The notes under the pieces were generated by a model. It ran no database searches, was not told where the DNA came from, and was given only the letters and a program-made list of their open reading frames with translations. From NCBI GenBank assembly GCA_944322755.1, contig CALUPY010000024.1, positions 1 to 39,071 of the forward strand: 39,071 nt of DNA. The letters run 5' to 3'. The translations under genes were made by a program, and so were the position numbers. Numbering within the stretch: the stretch's first letter is position 1; each line of letters opens with the position of its first letter. This document shows, one piece after another, positions 25,729 through 33,477 of this stretch. Origin of the DNA: Candidatus Gastranaerophilales bacterium. GTDB lineage: Bacteria > Cyanobacteriota > Vampirovibrionia > Gastranaerophilales > Gastranaerophilaceae.

Positions 25729-26343
25729 TTATCCTTCGTTTTGCTGTTCTGCCAGTTTAGAGGACGCAAGTAAGTCATTGTATACACTGATTGTGACATG
25801 ACATATTGCCAGTTTTCTATCAATAAGACTCTTTATAGTTTCCTGGTAACATCTAAACATTGCCAGGCTAAGGCCGTTTTTCAGTGTCACCAGAGTCAGA
25901 CACTCGTTTCTAAACTCTTCGTTATGTCTATTTTTTTCAATTTTATCAGCGAGAAAAATCATTTTTTCAAAATCTGACATTTCCACTTTTCCCAGAGTGT
26001 GCCAGCGGATTGCACTCAAAATTTCAGGGTCTGTTACGCCAAAATCCTGTTTTGCAATATAAGCGCTGACCGGAGCATGAAGGGTTTTGTAATTAACAAG
26101 TTCACTGTCCTGCACGTCTGTGAGTTCATCGTGTATAATCTTAAGCAATTTGTCATTCGGATAGCATTTTGCGCAGTCATGTAAAAGACCGGCAATCTGC
26201 GCTTTATTTTTATCAAGATGAAGAATATCTGCAAGTTCCATCGCAGTTTCCATTGTGCCGATAGAGTGATTGTATCTTTCTTCGTTTAATTGTTCTTTAA
26301 GACGTTCTTTCGCTTCTTCAATATTAAATTCTGTACAAACCAT
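25729..26343 (-). CDS. yqeK: YqeK-type HD-domain hydrolase (Ap4A-cleaving)
   Basis: 204 aa. HD motifs: HSIGTMETAMELA, LLHDCAKCY (HD pair), the downstream His in AIRWHTLGKVEMS and the Asp in FLADKIEKNR. YqeK enzymes split diadenosine tetraphosphate symmetrically to ADP. The start lies inside the 3' end of nadD (20-bp overlap), the conserved nadD-yqeK arrangement that supports the call. The C-terminal 25 residues (Gln/Ala/Ser) extend beyond the core. Confidence 0.9.
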   Translation of the reverse strand: MVCTEFNIEEAKERLKEQLNEERYNHSIGTMETAMELADILHLDKNKAQIAGLLHDCAKCYPNDKLLKIIHDELTDVQDSELVNYKTLHAPVSAYIAKQDFGVTDPEILSAIRWHTLGKVEMSDFEKMIFLADKIEKNRHNEEFRNECLTLVTLKNGLSLAMFRCYQETIKSLIDRKLAICHVTISVYNDLLASSKLAEQQNEG

Positions 26344-26920
26344 TTTCTTTTATATACTTTTCTACTGATTCAGGAACCAGATTAGCTATTGACATGCCAT
26401 TTTTAATGTTTTCTCTTATTTGAGTCGAGGAAACATCCTTGTAGGACAATTTCATTATCTCATAATTATAACCTTTTTGTCTCAGTTTTTCGAAGTATTT
26501 TAAATCTTTTTCATATTCATCAGGTGTTTCTCTGAGAAAAACAATAAAATGCACCAGTTTCTTAAGTTCATCAGATTTGTACCATGATTCGATATTTTTG
26601 AAAGCATCCGTGCCGATGAGAAAATTTATCTTTCCACTAACATTATACTGTGAATAAAGCTCCATAATTGTGTCATAGGTGTAGGACTTATTTTCACGCC
26701 TGTACTCGATGTCAGATACCTCAAGATTTTCAATATCCTTTGCTGCAAGCTGAGTCATTTTCAGCCTGTGTTCAGGAAGTCCCGTATCCTTGTGCGGGGG
26801 CTTGTACGCGGGTATCAGAAGTATTTTATCAAAGTTAAAATTCTTCATAACATATTCGCACACTCTCAGGTGGGCATTGTGAATAGGGTTGAAGGTTCCC
26901 TGAGAAACACAGAGTTTCAT
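26324..26920 (-). CDS. nadD: Nicotinate-nucleotide adenylyltransferase
   Basis: 198 aa. It forms nicotinate adenine dinucleotide from NaMN and ATP in NAD synthesis. Nucleotidyltransferase motifs: SQGTFNPIHNAHLRV (family GTFDPIHxGH; here Asn replaces Asp and Asn-Ala precedes His), IPAYKPPHK, FLIGTDAFKNIESW and the C-terminal SSTQIRENIKNG (ISSTxIR). The start at 26920 is chosen because homology begins at once (MKLCVSQGTFN). It lies 4 bp after the uridine-kinase-like stop, so translation is probably coupled. yqeK overlaps its 3' end. Confidence 0.93.
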   Translation of the reverse strand: MKLCVSQGTFNPIHNAHLRVCEYVMKNFNFDKILLIPAYKPPHKDTGLPEHRLKMTQLAAKDIENLEVSDIEYRRENKSYTYDTIMELYSQYNVSGKINFLIGTDAFKNIESWYKSDELKKLVHFIVFLRETPDEYEKDLKYFEKLRQKGYNYEIMKLSYKDVSSTQIRENIKNGMSIANLVPESVEKYIKENGLYRI

Positions 26921-26924
26921 ATAA

Positions 26925-27779
26925 TTACACCAGCTCTTTCGCGTGAAGTTCTTCAATAAAACTCAGGATTTTTGAAATAAATGCCTTGTATTTAAGCCGG
27001 TCAGCCTCGCCTGATATAACGATATCGGCTGTATTTATGGTTGGTTTTATATAAATTTTTGCTTTTTCAGAGGCATTTTTGTATACTTCATCAGCAGAAT
27101 CGCCGAGATGTCTTTCTGCTGCACGTTTGTAAAATCTTTGTTTCTGGACATCGTGAGAGACATCTACATATATTTTAAAATCAAAAGCATCTGCAACTTT
27201 TTCTGTCAGAGTGAAAAGCCCCTCTGAAATAATAACTTTTGAAGGCAGCGCAAGTTGTACATTGTCTGTTCTGATAGCAGTACCGGACATGTCATATTTT
27301 GGCAGATAGACTTCGTGCCCAAATACGAGCTGCTTTATATGCTTATGCATAAGTTCGAGCTCAAGCGCCTCTGGAACATCGAGATCATAGTGTTTTGCAA
27401 ACTCAGCAAAACTGCCTGCCTTTTTAACCATATCTGAACGGTCATAGTAGTAGTCATCTGTATTTATTCTGGTAACAGCGTTTTTCATGCAGTATTCTTT
27501 AGCAAACATATTTATAGTATCAATAATATCCAGTGTAATTGTGGATTTTCCGCTCGCAGTCTCGCCCGCAATCCCGATTGCACAAGAACGTCGCACTTCG
27601 CCGGAAATAAATCCGGATATTTTTCTGATTACATCCTTTTTGATTTTTAATATAACCGGATTTTTAGAATGCATTTCATTCGAAAATATTTTATACAATC
27701 TCTGTTCAACATGAGAGGTTAGTATTTTTGGGGTTCTTGTGATTTTTGGGGGAGTTAATATAGTCTGCAATTTATTCAT
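26925..27779 (-). CDS. Uridine kinase / phosphoribulokinase-family P-loop kinase
   Basis: 284 aa. Walker A is GIAGETASGKSTITLDII at about residue 70. The Udk-type features follow: NTDDYYYDRSD, the DVPEALELE segment (family FDHPxAFD), LPKYDMSG and VIISEGLFTL with the conserved Glu. The N-terminal 60 residues are an addition compared with typical 210-aa uridine kinases. The start at 27779 is chosen because TATAAT at 27805-27810 would start transcription just upstream of it, inside the longer frame. The substrate (uridine or another nucleoside/sugar) is not certain. Confidence 0.8.
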   Translation of the reverse strand: MNKLQTILTPPKITRTPKILTSHVEQRLYKIFSNEMHSKNPVILKIKKDVIRKISGFISGEVRRSCAIGIAGETASGKSTITLDIIDTINMFAKEYCMKNAVTRINTDDYYYDRSDMVKKAGSFAEFAKHYDLDVPEALELELMHKHIKQLVFGHEVYLPKYDMSGTAIRTDNVQLALPSKVIISEGLFTLTEKVADAFDFKIYVDVSHDVQKQRFYKRAAERHLGDSADEVYKNASEKAKIYIKPTINTADIVISGEADRLKYKAFISKILSFIEELHAKELV

Positions 27780-27874
27780 CCTTATTCTTTTGTGCGGAAG
27801 TATAATTATATACATTTCATCTGCATTTAAAGATTTTTAATAAAACAAAAACCGGAAAAAATTTTTTTTGCGGT

Positions 27875-28228
27875 TTAGTGATTTATTATATTATTTTTGT
27901 CATCTACCATGACAATGGACGGATTAAATTTTGCTTTTTCTTCAAGCGTCATCGACGCATAAGAGACGATAATAACCTTGTCGCCTATCTGGACTTTTCT
28001 GGCAGCTGCTCCGTTCAGACATATATCGCGGTTTCCTCTTTTTCCTTTTATGACATAAGTCTGAAAACGCTCTCCGTTATTCACATCGAGAATATCAACT
28101 TTCTGTCCTTCAAGAAGGTTCGCAGCATCCATCAATTCTTCATCAATTGTAATCGAGCCGACATATTCAAGATTCGCGTCTGTAACAGTAGCTCTGTGTA
28201 TTTTTGAGTATAAAAATTCTAATTGCAT
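27875..28228 (-). CDS. panD: Aspartate 1-decarboxylase proenzyme
   Basis: 117 aa. It makes beta-alanine for pantothenate and coenzyme A. The self-cleavage site is the Gly24-Ser25 pair in YVGSITID, which yields the pyruvoyl cofactor. Also present: [44 protein letters not shown] precedes the ATG by six bases. It stands 95 bp upstream of the kinase-nadD-yqeK-his group on the same strand; both nadD and panD serve cofactor synthesis. Confidence 0.97.
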   Translation of the reverse strand: MQLEFLYSKIHRATVTDANLEYVGSITIDEELMDAANLLEGQKVDILDVNNGERFQTYVIKGKRGNRDICLNGAAARKVQIGDKVIIVSYASMTLEEKAKFNPSIVMVDDKNNIINH

Positions 28229-28428
28229 ATTTGCCTCTTTTATTCACACATTATTTTATCAAAAATAAACTGAGTGCAAGCATTTATGTAACAAATGTAA
28301 AAGTTAAAAAAAATAATTATTAAAGAAAAAAATATTATTAAATCAACTATACAGCCCGGTTAATACTAAAAAGCCCTATGCTTATTTTTAATCATGCAGC
28401 ACAAAAAAGAGCTTTTTATAAATAAAAA

Positions 28429-28457
28429 TTGACGCAGCGCGCAGATAAAGCTAGAAT
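28429..28457 (+). promoter_or_regulatory. Strong sigma-70-type promoter
   Basis: TTGACG (28429-28434), a 17-bp spacer and TAGAAT (28452-28457), the best housekeeping match in the window. The leader of about 85 nt shows no riboswitch that I recognise. The rest of the 321-bp gap 28229-28549 is AT-rich. An AAAAAGC / GCTTTTT pair around 28369-28417 may be a weak hairpin. Confidence 0.75.
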
Positions 28458-28549
28458 CAAAATTATTGCAGGAAAATTTATAAAAAATCCGATGTCTTTC
28501 CGCTGCAAGCAATTACAGCAGAGCAAAATTAGCATTTAAAGGAGAACAT

Positions 28550-29476
28550 ATGAAGCTTATAGCAGAAAATCTGCACATAATTTCAAAAACAACAAAAGAG
28601 GCTATCCTCTCTCGAGACGAAAGCTATGTGCAAAATATAATTCAAAAAATGGCAGAGAAACACCCTGATTGGATTGATTTAAATATCGGGCCTGCTCGCG
28701 CTAATTTTTCAGGTACAATGCAGTGGCTTATGGAAATATTAAATACAATAACAGACATTCCGGTCTCTTTTGACACAACGAATACTGACGAAATCAAAGC
28801 AGGTCTTGCACTTGCAAAAACACCGTCAGACTGCATTATTAACAGCACAAGTGCAGATATAGAAAGACTAGAAAAGACGACCCTGCTGGCTGCAAAGTTC
28901 GGAACAAATCTCATTGCCCTTACCATGAACAGCGAACTAGGGATTCCCAAAGAATGCGACGCCAGACTGGAACTCGCAATGGAGATACAAGGCACTGCCG
29001 AAAATTCAGGCATAGACAACCAAAAACTGTATTTTGACCCTCTGGTTCTGCCAATATGCGTTGACCAATCACAGGCAGGTGAATGTTTAAATACAATAAG
29101 AATGCTAAAAGAGAGTTTTGAGCCCGCAGTGCGCACAACTATCGGTCTTTCAAATGTTTCAAACGGATGTGCAAAAGAGCTTCGCCCGCTTATAAACAGA
29201 GTTTTTCTGGTAATGGCGATGGGCTGCGGACTGGACAGCGCAATTGCGGACATATTTGATGAAGAACTGTGCAGAATCGTAAAGGTGATAGAGCACAATT
29301 CACCTGAAACTCCTGACGATGAGACTTACATTGCTCTTTATGAAATAATGAAAAACTACGGAGAGCTTGAAGATTTAGCTTATGACAAATCAAGTGCTTC
29401 ACAAAGCGCTATCTGTAAAACAGCAGAAATCTTATTGAACAAAAAAGTTTACTCTAACAGCTATCTGGCGGTGTAA
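28550..29476 (+). CDS. AcsE-like methyltetrahydrofolate methyltransferase (pterin-binding)
   Basis: 308 aa. A DHPS-like TIM barrel of the kind that moves the methyl group of methyl-tetrahydrofolate to a corrinoid protein. Marks: IDLNIGPAR near the N-terminus, PVSFDTTN, CIINSTSA, YFDPLVLP, and the AcsE-type segment TIGLSNVSNGC followed by LINRVFLVMAMGCGLDSAI. No corrinoid protein or CO dehydrogenase/acetyl-CoA synthase gene is in the window, so the methyl acceptor is unknown and the gene is an orphan here. GGAG precedes the ATG by 6 bases. Confidence 0.82.
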   Translation: MKLIAENLHIISKTTKEAILSRDESYVQNIIQKMAEKHPDWIDLNIGPARANFSGTMQWLMEILNTITDIPVSFDTTNTDEIKAGLALAKTPSDCIINSTSADIERLEKTTLLAAKFGTNLIALTMNSELGIPKECDARLELAMEIQGTAENSGIDNQKLYFDPLVLPICVDQSQAGECLNTIRMLKESFEPAVRTTIGLSNVSNGCAKELRPLINRVFLVMAMGCGLDSAIADIFDEELCRIVKVIEHNSPETPDDETYIALYEIMKNYGELEDLAYDKSSASQSAICKTAEILLNKKVYSNSYLAV

Positions 29477-29543
29477 ACATTTAAGCGGCACGATTTTGCA
29501 CCACTTTGCGCCGGCCTGCAAATTTTACGGGTTAAAATTTTTT

Positions 29544-30095
29544 ATGCAAAATGTAAAAATTTTTTTTCTAAATTCTGATAAATTTTTAATGTCAACAGAT
29601 GAAAAATTTCTTCTTCAATACTCGGAAGGACGGGTATTTAAGACAGAAAAGAGAATGGTTCAGTTTTGTCTGGGACGTTTTTTGCTCAAACATGTACTTG
29701 AACATGCATACGGAATAAAATCCCCGAAAATCGCCGTTCAAAACAGAAAACCCTATGTTGAGAACGGGGACATAAAATTCAGCCTATCACACTCGAAAAA
29801 TATTATTATTGCCGCATTTGCACCGTTTGAACTCGGGCTGGACATCGAATATATGAAGGGCAGAGATTTTGATGCAATCTGCAATTATTTAGAAAGAAAA
29901 ACAGGAAATCAGGATGCGGAAACATTTTATCGCTTCTGGACAAAATACGAAGCTGGCATAAAGCTGCAAAGCGACCCTGTTTCATGGTTTTCAACAAAGC
30001 TATGCAATGAATTTATGCTGTCTGTCTGTGCTGCTTTTGACACAGACGTTACTCCATCGATACAAGAGATTCTGCCTGTGGACATAAAAATTTAG
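29544..30095 (+). CDS. 4'-phosphopantetheinyl transferase
   Basis: 183 aa, Sfp-type superfamily, somewhat short. It loads the CoA-derived phosphopantetheine arm onto carrier proteins. Visible motifs: FCLGRFLLKHVL, KPYVENGDIKFSLSHS, the magnesium-binding GLDIEYM, and FWTKYEAGIK (family WTxKEAxxK). The C-terminus is reduced. The start at 29544 is where homology begins; no clear SD is seen, and a TTG at 29496 in frame is an alternative. It may be co-transcribed with the preceding methyltransferase gene. Confidence 0.85.
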   Translation: MQNVKIFFLNSDKFLMSTDEKFLLQYSEGRVFKTEKRMVQFCLGRFLLKHVLEHAYGIKSPKIAVQNRKPYVENGDIKFSLSHSKNIIIAAFAPFELGLDIEYMKGRDFDAICNYLERKTGNQDAETFYRFWTKYEAGIKLQSDPVSWFSTKLCNEFMLSVCAAFDTDVTPSIQEILPVDIKI

Positions 30096-30186
30096 CAATA
30101 TCAGAAAAAAGCGCAGGATAAAAATTTTATGCAAAAGTATATGATTTGTTCATAATTTCGGGGATTTTTTGCAAAATTTATGCTGT

Positions 30187-30224
30187 TATACTTCTTTTTG
30201 TGCCGGAAATGCAAAAAACGGCAC
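30187..30224 (+). promoter_or_regulatory. Extended -10 promoter and 5' hairpin of the Lys-rich small gene
   Basis: TG-T-TATACT (hexamer 30187-30192) would start transcription near 30199. The transcript would begin with GTGCCG (30200-30205), which pairs perfectly with CGGCAC (30219-30224). AAGGAG follows immediately (30227-30232). A 5'-terminal hairpin just before an SD often stabilises an mRNA. Confidence 0.45.
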
Positions 30225-30238
30225 GGAAGGAGAAGAAA

Positions 30239-30355
30239 ATGGAAAAAGGTATGAAAAAGCAGCCCGGAGCATCTCATGGAAAAAATGATGCTGCTAAAAA
30301 ACCGGCAACAAAGACAAAAAAACATTCAAACGATACAAAAACAACTAAAAAGTAG
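30239..30355 (+). CDS. Small Lys-rich basic protein, 38 aa
   Basis: Starts MEKGMKKQPGASHGKNDAAK; about a third of the residues are Lys and none is strongly hydrophobic. The tail resembles the Lys/Ala/Thr tails of histone-H1-like or ribosome-associated proteins. That resemblance is compositional only. The start is supported by a near-perfect SD (AAGGAG) seven bases upstream; an upstream in-frame ATG lacks one. No partner gene is evident. Confidence 0.5.
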   Translation: MEKGMKKQPGASHGKNDAAKKPATKTKKHSNDTKTTKK

Positions 30356-30363
30356 CCCAAAAA

Positions 30364-30567
30364 TGGGGATGATATACAACTTTACACTAAATACCCCCGA
30401 AATACAGGTATAATGTCATTCCGAACTTGTTTCGGAATCTTACCGGCAGTAAGTCCCCCTGAAAAACCAGACATTTGCACGAAACCAAAAATTTCGACAA
30501 AAGCAGTTAAACAATTTCAGGGTGACAATTTTAACCTTTTTAGTGTAAACTTCGATATAAATCCCCA
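30364..30567. repeat. Nested inverted-repeat (MITE-like) element
   Basis: Three nested layers. Outer: TGGGGAT (30364-30370) and ATCCCCA (30561-30567). Middle: TTTACACTAAA (30381-30391) and its perfect complement TTTAGTGTAAA (30539-30549). Inner: a 114-bp unit (30414-30527) bounded by TGTCATTCCGAACTTG and an imperfect complement ending GGGTGACA, with the hairpin ATTCCGAA-loop-TTCGGAAT (30418-30438) at its left end. It carries no convincing gene. The inner unit resembles the TGTCATTCCGAACTTG-type palindromic repeats seen in many genomes. Confidence 0.6.
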
Positions 30568-30597
30568 AAAAACGGGAGCCGAAAAGCTCCCGTTTTT
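30568..30597. terminator. Intrinsic bidirectional terminator
   Basis: AAAACGGGAGC, loop CGAAAA, GCTCCCGTTTTT. It serves the convergent Lys-rich small gene (+) and the PfkB gene (-). Confidence 0.88.
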
Positions 30598-30635
30598 ATC
30601 TAAAACTGTCGTTTTATTGCAGTTTTTAATGAATT

Positions 30636-31679
30636 TTAATACTTTTCTACCTTAAAGTCAGGCGTTTGCGCGAGTTTTTTTTCAATTTCCTCAAATGTTA
30701 AAAAGCCCTCCTGCGCACCAAATTTTGACACAACAGAAGCAGCATTCACCGACGCCATCATGAGAGATTTACCGATATCCCAGTTTGTGTATTCAAGCGA
30801 CCCTACAAAAGTTGAAGAGAGTGCGTCTCCGGCACCGAGCGTGCTCACAACCTTTGCCGGAAATTCCGGACATTTGTAATAAGTTTTTCCGTCATATGCG
30901 TATACACCGTTTTTGCCGTCAGTTATGATAGCGATTTTAGCGTGCATGGACTTAAGTTTTTCCAGCATTGCTTTTACGTCAACATGAATGGGCGCGTCAG
31001 AAAATTTTTCATCCTTTGTATCTGTTCTGACAACGATTCCTGTGACGAGTGAGGCTTCCTCTTTGTTCATTACAACGACTTCCGCCGTAGCCAGAATCTT
31101 TTCAAAATACTTCATGCCACGTTTAAGACTCGAACTGCCGGGGTTTATCGCAACATTTACGTTGTTTTCCTCGGCAAATTGGGACAACTTGTCCAAAACC
31201 TTTCCGGATTCACCGTTTAAAGGTGCAATATAAAGCCATTTTGCATTTTTAACAGCGTCATAGTTAATCTCATTTTCTTTAATTGTACCGTTAGTACCGC
31301 GGTGTGCAAGAACTGTCCTGTTGCCCTCAAAGCTGACAAGAATAATAGAAAAACCGGACTGTTCGTTTTCACTTACGATTATATTCGACATATCTATATT
31401 ATTTTTTTTGAGTTTTTCAGAAATAGTGTTTCCGAGAAAATCTTTGCCAATTTTAAAGATTGCGGATGTTGAGAAGCCGAGGTTAGCAAAATTTGATGCC
31501 GCATTAACGCCGCCTCCGCCTATTGCAGTCTTAAAGCCGTCTACCTCGACTTTAGCGCCGTAGGGATATGCCATAAACTCATTCTGGCATTTTTTAGTAT
31601 TAACCGAAACTATATTTGCATCATCACATTCAATAAATGTGTCAATTGTAGCGCTTCCTATAGTAATAATATCGCTCAT
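30636..31679 (-). CDS. PfkB/ribokinase-family carbohydrate kinase
   Basis: 347 aa. PfkB marks: the N-terminal GGGGVNAASNFANLGF, and the C-terminal signature STLGAGDALSSTFVG with the catalytic Asp of GAGD. ATP-side motifs include VVMNKEEASLVTG and IITDGKNGVYAY. The substrate cannot be told from sequence (ribose, fructose-phosphate, nucleoside or another sugar). AGAGG precedes the ATG. It follows the Xer recombinase gene by 18 bp and is probably co-transcribed with it. Confidence 0.9.
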   Translation of the reverse strand: MSDIITIGSATIDTFIECDDANIVSVNTKKCQNEFMAYPYGAKVEVDGFKTAIGGGGVNAASNFANLGFSTSAIFKIGKDFLGNTISEKLKKNNIDMSNIIVSENEQSGFSIILVSFEGNRTVLAHRGTNGTIKENEINYDAVKNAKWLYIAPLNGESGKVLDKLSQFAEENNVNVAINPGSSSLKRGMKYFEKILATAEVVVMNKEEASLVTGIVVRTDTKDEKFSDAPIHVDVKAMLEKLKSMHAKIAIITDGKNGVYAYDGKTYYKCPEFPAKVVSTLGAGDALSSTFVGSLEYTNWDIGKSLMMASVNAASVVSKFGAQEGFLTFEEIEKKLAQTPDFKVEKY

Positions 31680-31697
31680 GTTTACCTCTTTCTGTTA

Positions 31698-32606
31698 TTA
31701 TGCTCTCGGGTGGGTTTTATCATACACCGATTTCAGGCGTTCTGTCGAGACATGGGTGTAAATCTGGGTGTTGCTGATGCTGGCATGCCCTAAAAGCTCC
31801 TGCACAACACGTAAATCCGCACCGTTCTCAAGAAGTTTTGTAGCAAAGCTGTGCCTGAATACGTGCGGTGTAACAATTTTGGGCAGCTGGATTTTGTCCA
31901 CAATTTCCTTTATCGCAGTTCTCACAGACTGCGGCTGGAGGCGGAATCCGGTTTTGTTAATAAAAACAGGACTGTTTTCGTCTGATTGGACGGGCTGCTC
32001 AGGTATCATTGGCCGAACCGTTTTTATATACCGCTCAAGAAAATCTTTTGCACGGTTTGAAACCAGCACGATTCTTTCCTTTGCACCTTTACCAAAAACA
32101 GTTATTTCATTTTCTTCAAGATTCAGGTCGCCAAAATTCAATCCCGCAAGCTCTGAAATACGCATGCCCGTAGCGTATAAGAGCTCCAGAATGGTTCTAT
32201 TTCTGTATCCTGCAGGTGTTTCTATTTTAATATTATTCAAAATCTGTTCAATCTCTGCGCTGGTTAAAAACTTAGGCAGAGTTTTCGATTTTTTGGGTGA
32301 ATGCAGGCCAGACACAGGATTTGCATCTATGAGTCTTTCTCGGTAAAGGTACCTGTAAAACGTCCTAATAGCAGAAATTTTTCGCGAAAGCGTTGTCTTA
32401 GAATAGTTAAAACGCTGGATAAATAAGAGATATTCTTTAATTTTAGCGTGGTTCACCGACTCGGGCGGCACGCTGTCCAGCCAGATTAAATAAGCAACTA
32501 CATCCGACTCATAAGCACGAATAGTATGCTTAGAAAAATTCCGCTCTACCTCCAGATAAATTTTGAAGTCATTTACATAGCTTTTAGAAATTTCACTCAG
32601 GCTCAT
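31698..32606 (-). CDS. Xer-type tyrosine recombinase
   Basis: 302 aa, the length of XerC/XerD. The SAM-like N-terminal core-binding domain (SKHTIRAYESDVVAYLIWL) precedes the catalytic domain. All catalytic residues are visible: Arg in GMRISELAGL, Lys in FGKGAKERIV, His and Arg in HVFRHSFATKL, His in LGHASISNTQ and the nucleophile Tyr in IYTHVS. It probably resolves chromosome dimers at dif; no dif site was recognised nearby. The ATG lies 6 nt after an extended -10 box and lacks an SD, so a leaderless mRNA is likely. XerC and XerD cannot be told apart here. Confidence 0.92.
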   Translation of the reverse strand: MSLSEISKSYVNDFKIYLEVERNFSKHTIRAYESDVVAYLIWLDSVPPESVNHAKIKEYLLFIQRFNYSKTTLSRKISAIRTFYRYLYRERLIDANPVSGLHSPKKSKTLPKFLTSAEIEQILNNIKIETPAGYRNRTILELLYATGMRISELAGLNFGDLNLEENEITVFGKGAKERIVLVSNRAKDFLERYIKTVRPMIPEQPVQSDENSPVFINKTGFRLQPQSVRTAIKEIVDKIQLPKIVTPHVFRHSFATKLLENGADLRVVQELLGHASISNTQIYTHVSTERLKSVYDKTHPRA

Positions 32607-32612
32607 AATCGG

Positions 32613-32621
32613 ATTATAGCA
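32613..32621 (-). promoter_or_regulatory. Extended -10 promoter directly before the Xer gene
   Basis: Minus strand TGC-TATAAT (hexamer 32613-32618). Six bases separate it from the ATG at 32606. It sits in the 32-bp gap after the PnuC-type gene. No good -35 box is seen, as is common for extended -10 promoters. Confidence 0.6.
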
Positions 32622-32638
32622 CAACAGGCATTCATGAG

Positions 32639-33352
32639 TTAATTTTGTAAATCAGTAGTTTTTCTCAATTCTTTCTTCCAAGCAATCATAAAATACACAG
32701 CCAGAACCAGATATACTGCCCACATAAACACTGTGGCAAAACAGTTTGAACCGTTTATATACGCAACAATCCACATATAAAGGGAAACAGCATTCACAAA
32801 AAACCACACAACCCACTGCTCATAAGCCCTTCTGACTGTCAAATACATTCCAAGTATAGAAAACACAACACTAAATGCATCAGCAAAAGGAGCAGAACCG
32901 CCAAGATAACACAAAACAAGCCAAACAAAAAAAGTTCCTGCGAGTGCAAGCACAAAATAAATTATGCTCTCTTTCTTCGGCAACGAGATTTTTATTATTT
33001 CCTGTCTGTCTTTTTTAAGGTGTTTTCGCCATTTGAAAATACCAATAATCTGCATTGGCAGGTAATAGAGCATATAAAGCCCGAGGTTTCCGTACAATCC
33101 GTTTTTATAAGCAATCCAACAGTAGCAGAGCGAACCGCACGCACCTATAAAATAACATGAAATTTTGCCTTTTCCTGCAAGAATGGTATAGCTTATACCG
33201 CAGACCGCAGACACAAGAGCAATTTTGCTGTCATTTATGGAAAAAGATATTATAGCGAGCGCTATGATTACAAACGGAAAAATTATCCGCTCCAATCTGC
33301 CCCATCCGGCAAACTCGCCTTTCATAAAAGTTACAAAAGCATTTCCCGGCAT
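32639..33352 (-). CDS. PnuC-family vitamin/nucleoside transporter
   Basis: 237 aa, about seven membrane segments in the PnuC pattern, with GNLGLYMLYYLPMQIIGIFKW, the basic loop KHLKKDRQE, and the late motif EQWVVWFFVNAVSLYMWI (Trp/Asn cluster that lines the PnuC substrate path). PnuC members import nicotinamide riboside, thiamine or riboflavin by facilitated diffusion. The start at 33352 has GGAGG five bases upstream; a longer frame from 33406 would be read through a GC-rich hairpin. The substrate is undecided. Confidence 0.85.
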   Translation of the reverse strand: MPGNAFVTFMKGEFAGWGRLERIIFPFVIIALAIISFSINDSKIALVSAVCGISYTILAGKGKISCYFIGACGSLCYCWIAYKNGLYGNLGLYMLYYLPMQIIGIFKWRKHLKKDRQEIIKISLPKKESIIYFVLALAGTFFVWLVLCYLGGSAPFADAFSVVFSILGMYLTVRRAYEQWVVWFFVNAVSLYMWIVAYINGSNCFATVFMWAVYLVLAVYFMIAWKKELRKTTDLQN

Positions 33353-33364
33353 ACCATCCTCCGC

Positions 33365-33387
33365 GGTGCAGCCGGTTAACCGGCACC
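33365..33387 (-). promoter_or_regulatory. GC-rich leader hairpin before the PnuC-type gene
   Basis: On the minus strand GGTGC and GCACC enclose the palindrome CCGGTTAACCGG. The hairpin ends just before the SD (GGAGG) of the transporter gene. The left half (GGGTGCC...GGCTG) and a following ATGCCGGGAAATGC recall pieces of the TPP riboswitch, but the CTGAGA core is missing, so no riboswitch is called. Confidence 0.35.
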
Positions 33388-33477
33388 CGTTTTTTAAGAA
33401 CCACATTAAGAATTTATAAAATTATTTTACTTTTTTCTTTTAGCGGTGTCTACTTGTAAAGGAAAGGAATCGATTAC

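Noticed and set aside
30413-30655. 80-aa open frame on the plus strand
   Set aside because: It runs through the palindromic repeat and the terminator and into the 3' end of the PfkB gene; no SD.
33325-33410. TPP riboswitch call before the PnuC-type gene
   Set aside because: The CTGAGA core and most of the second aptamer half are absent. Kept only as a finding to test.
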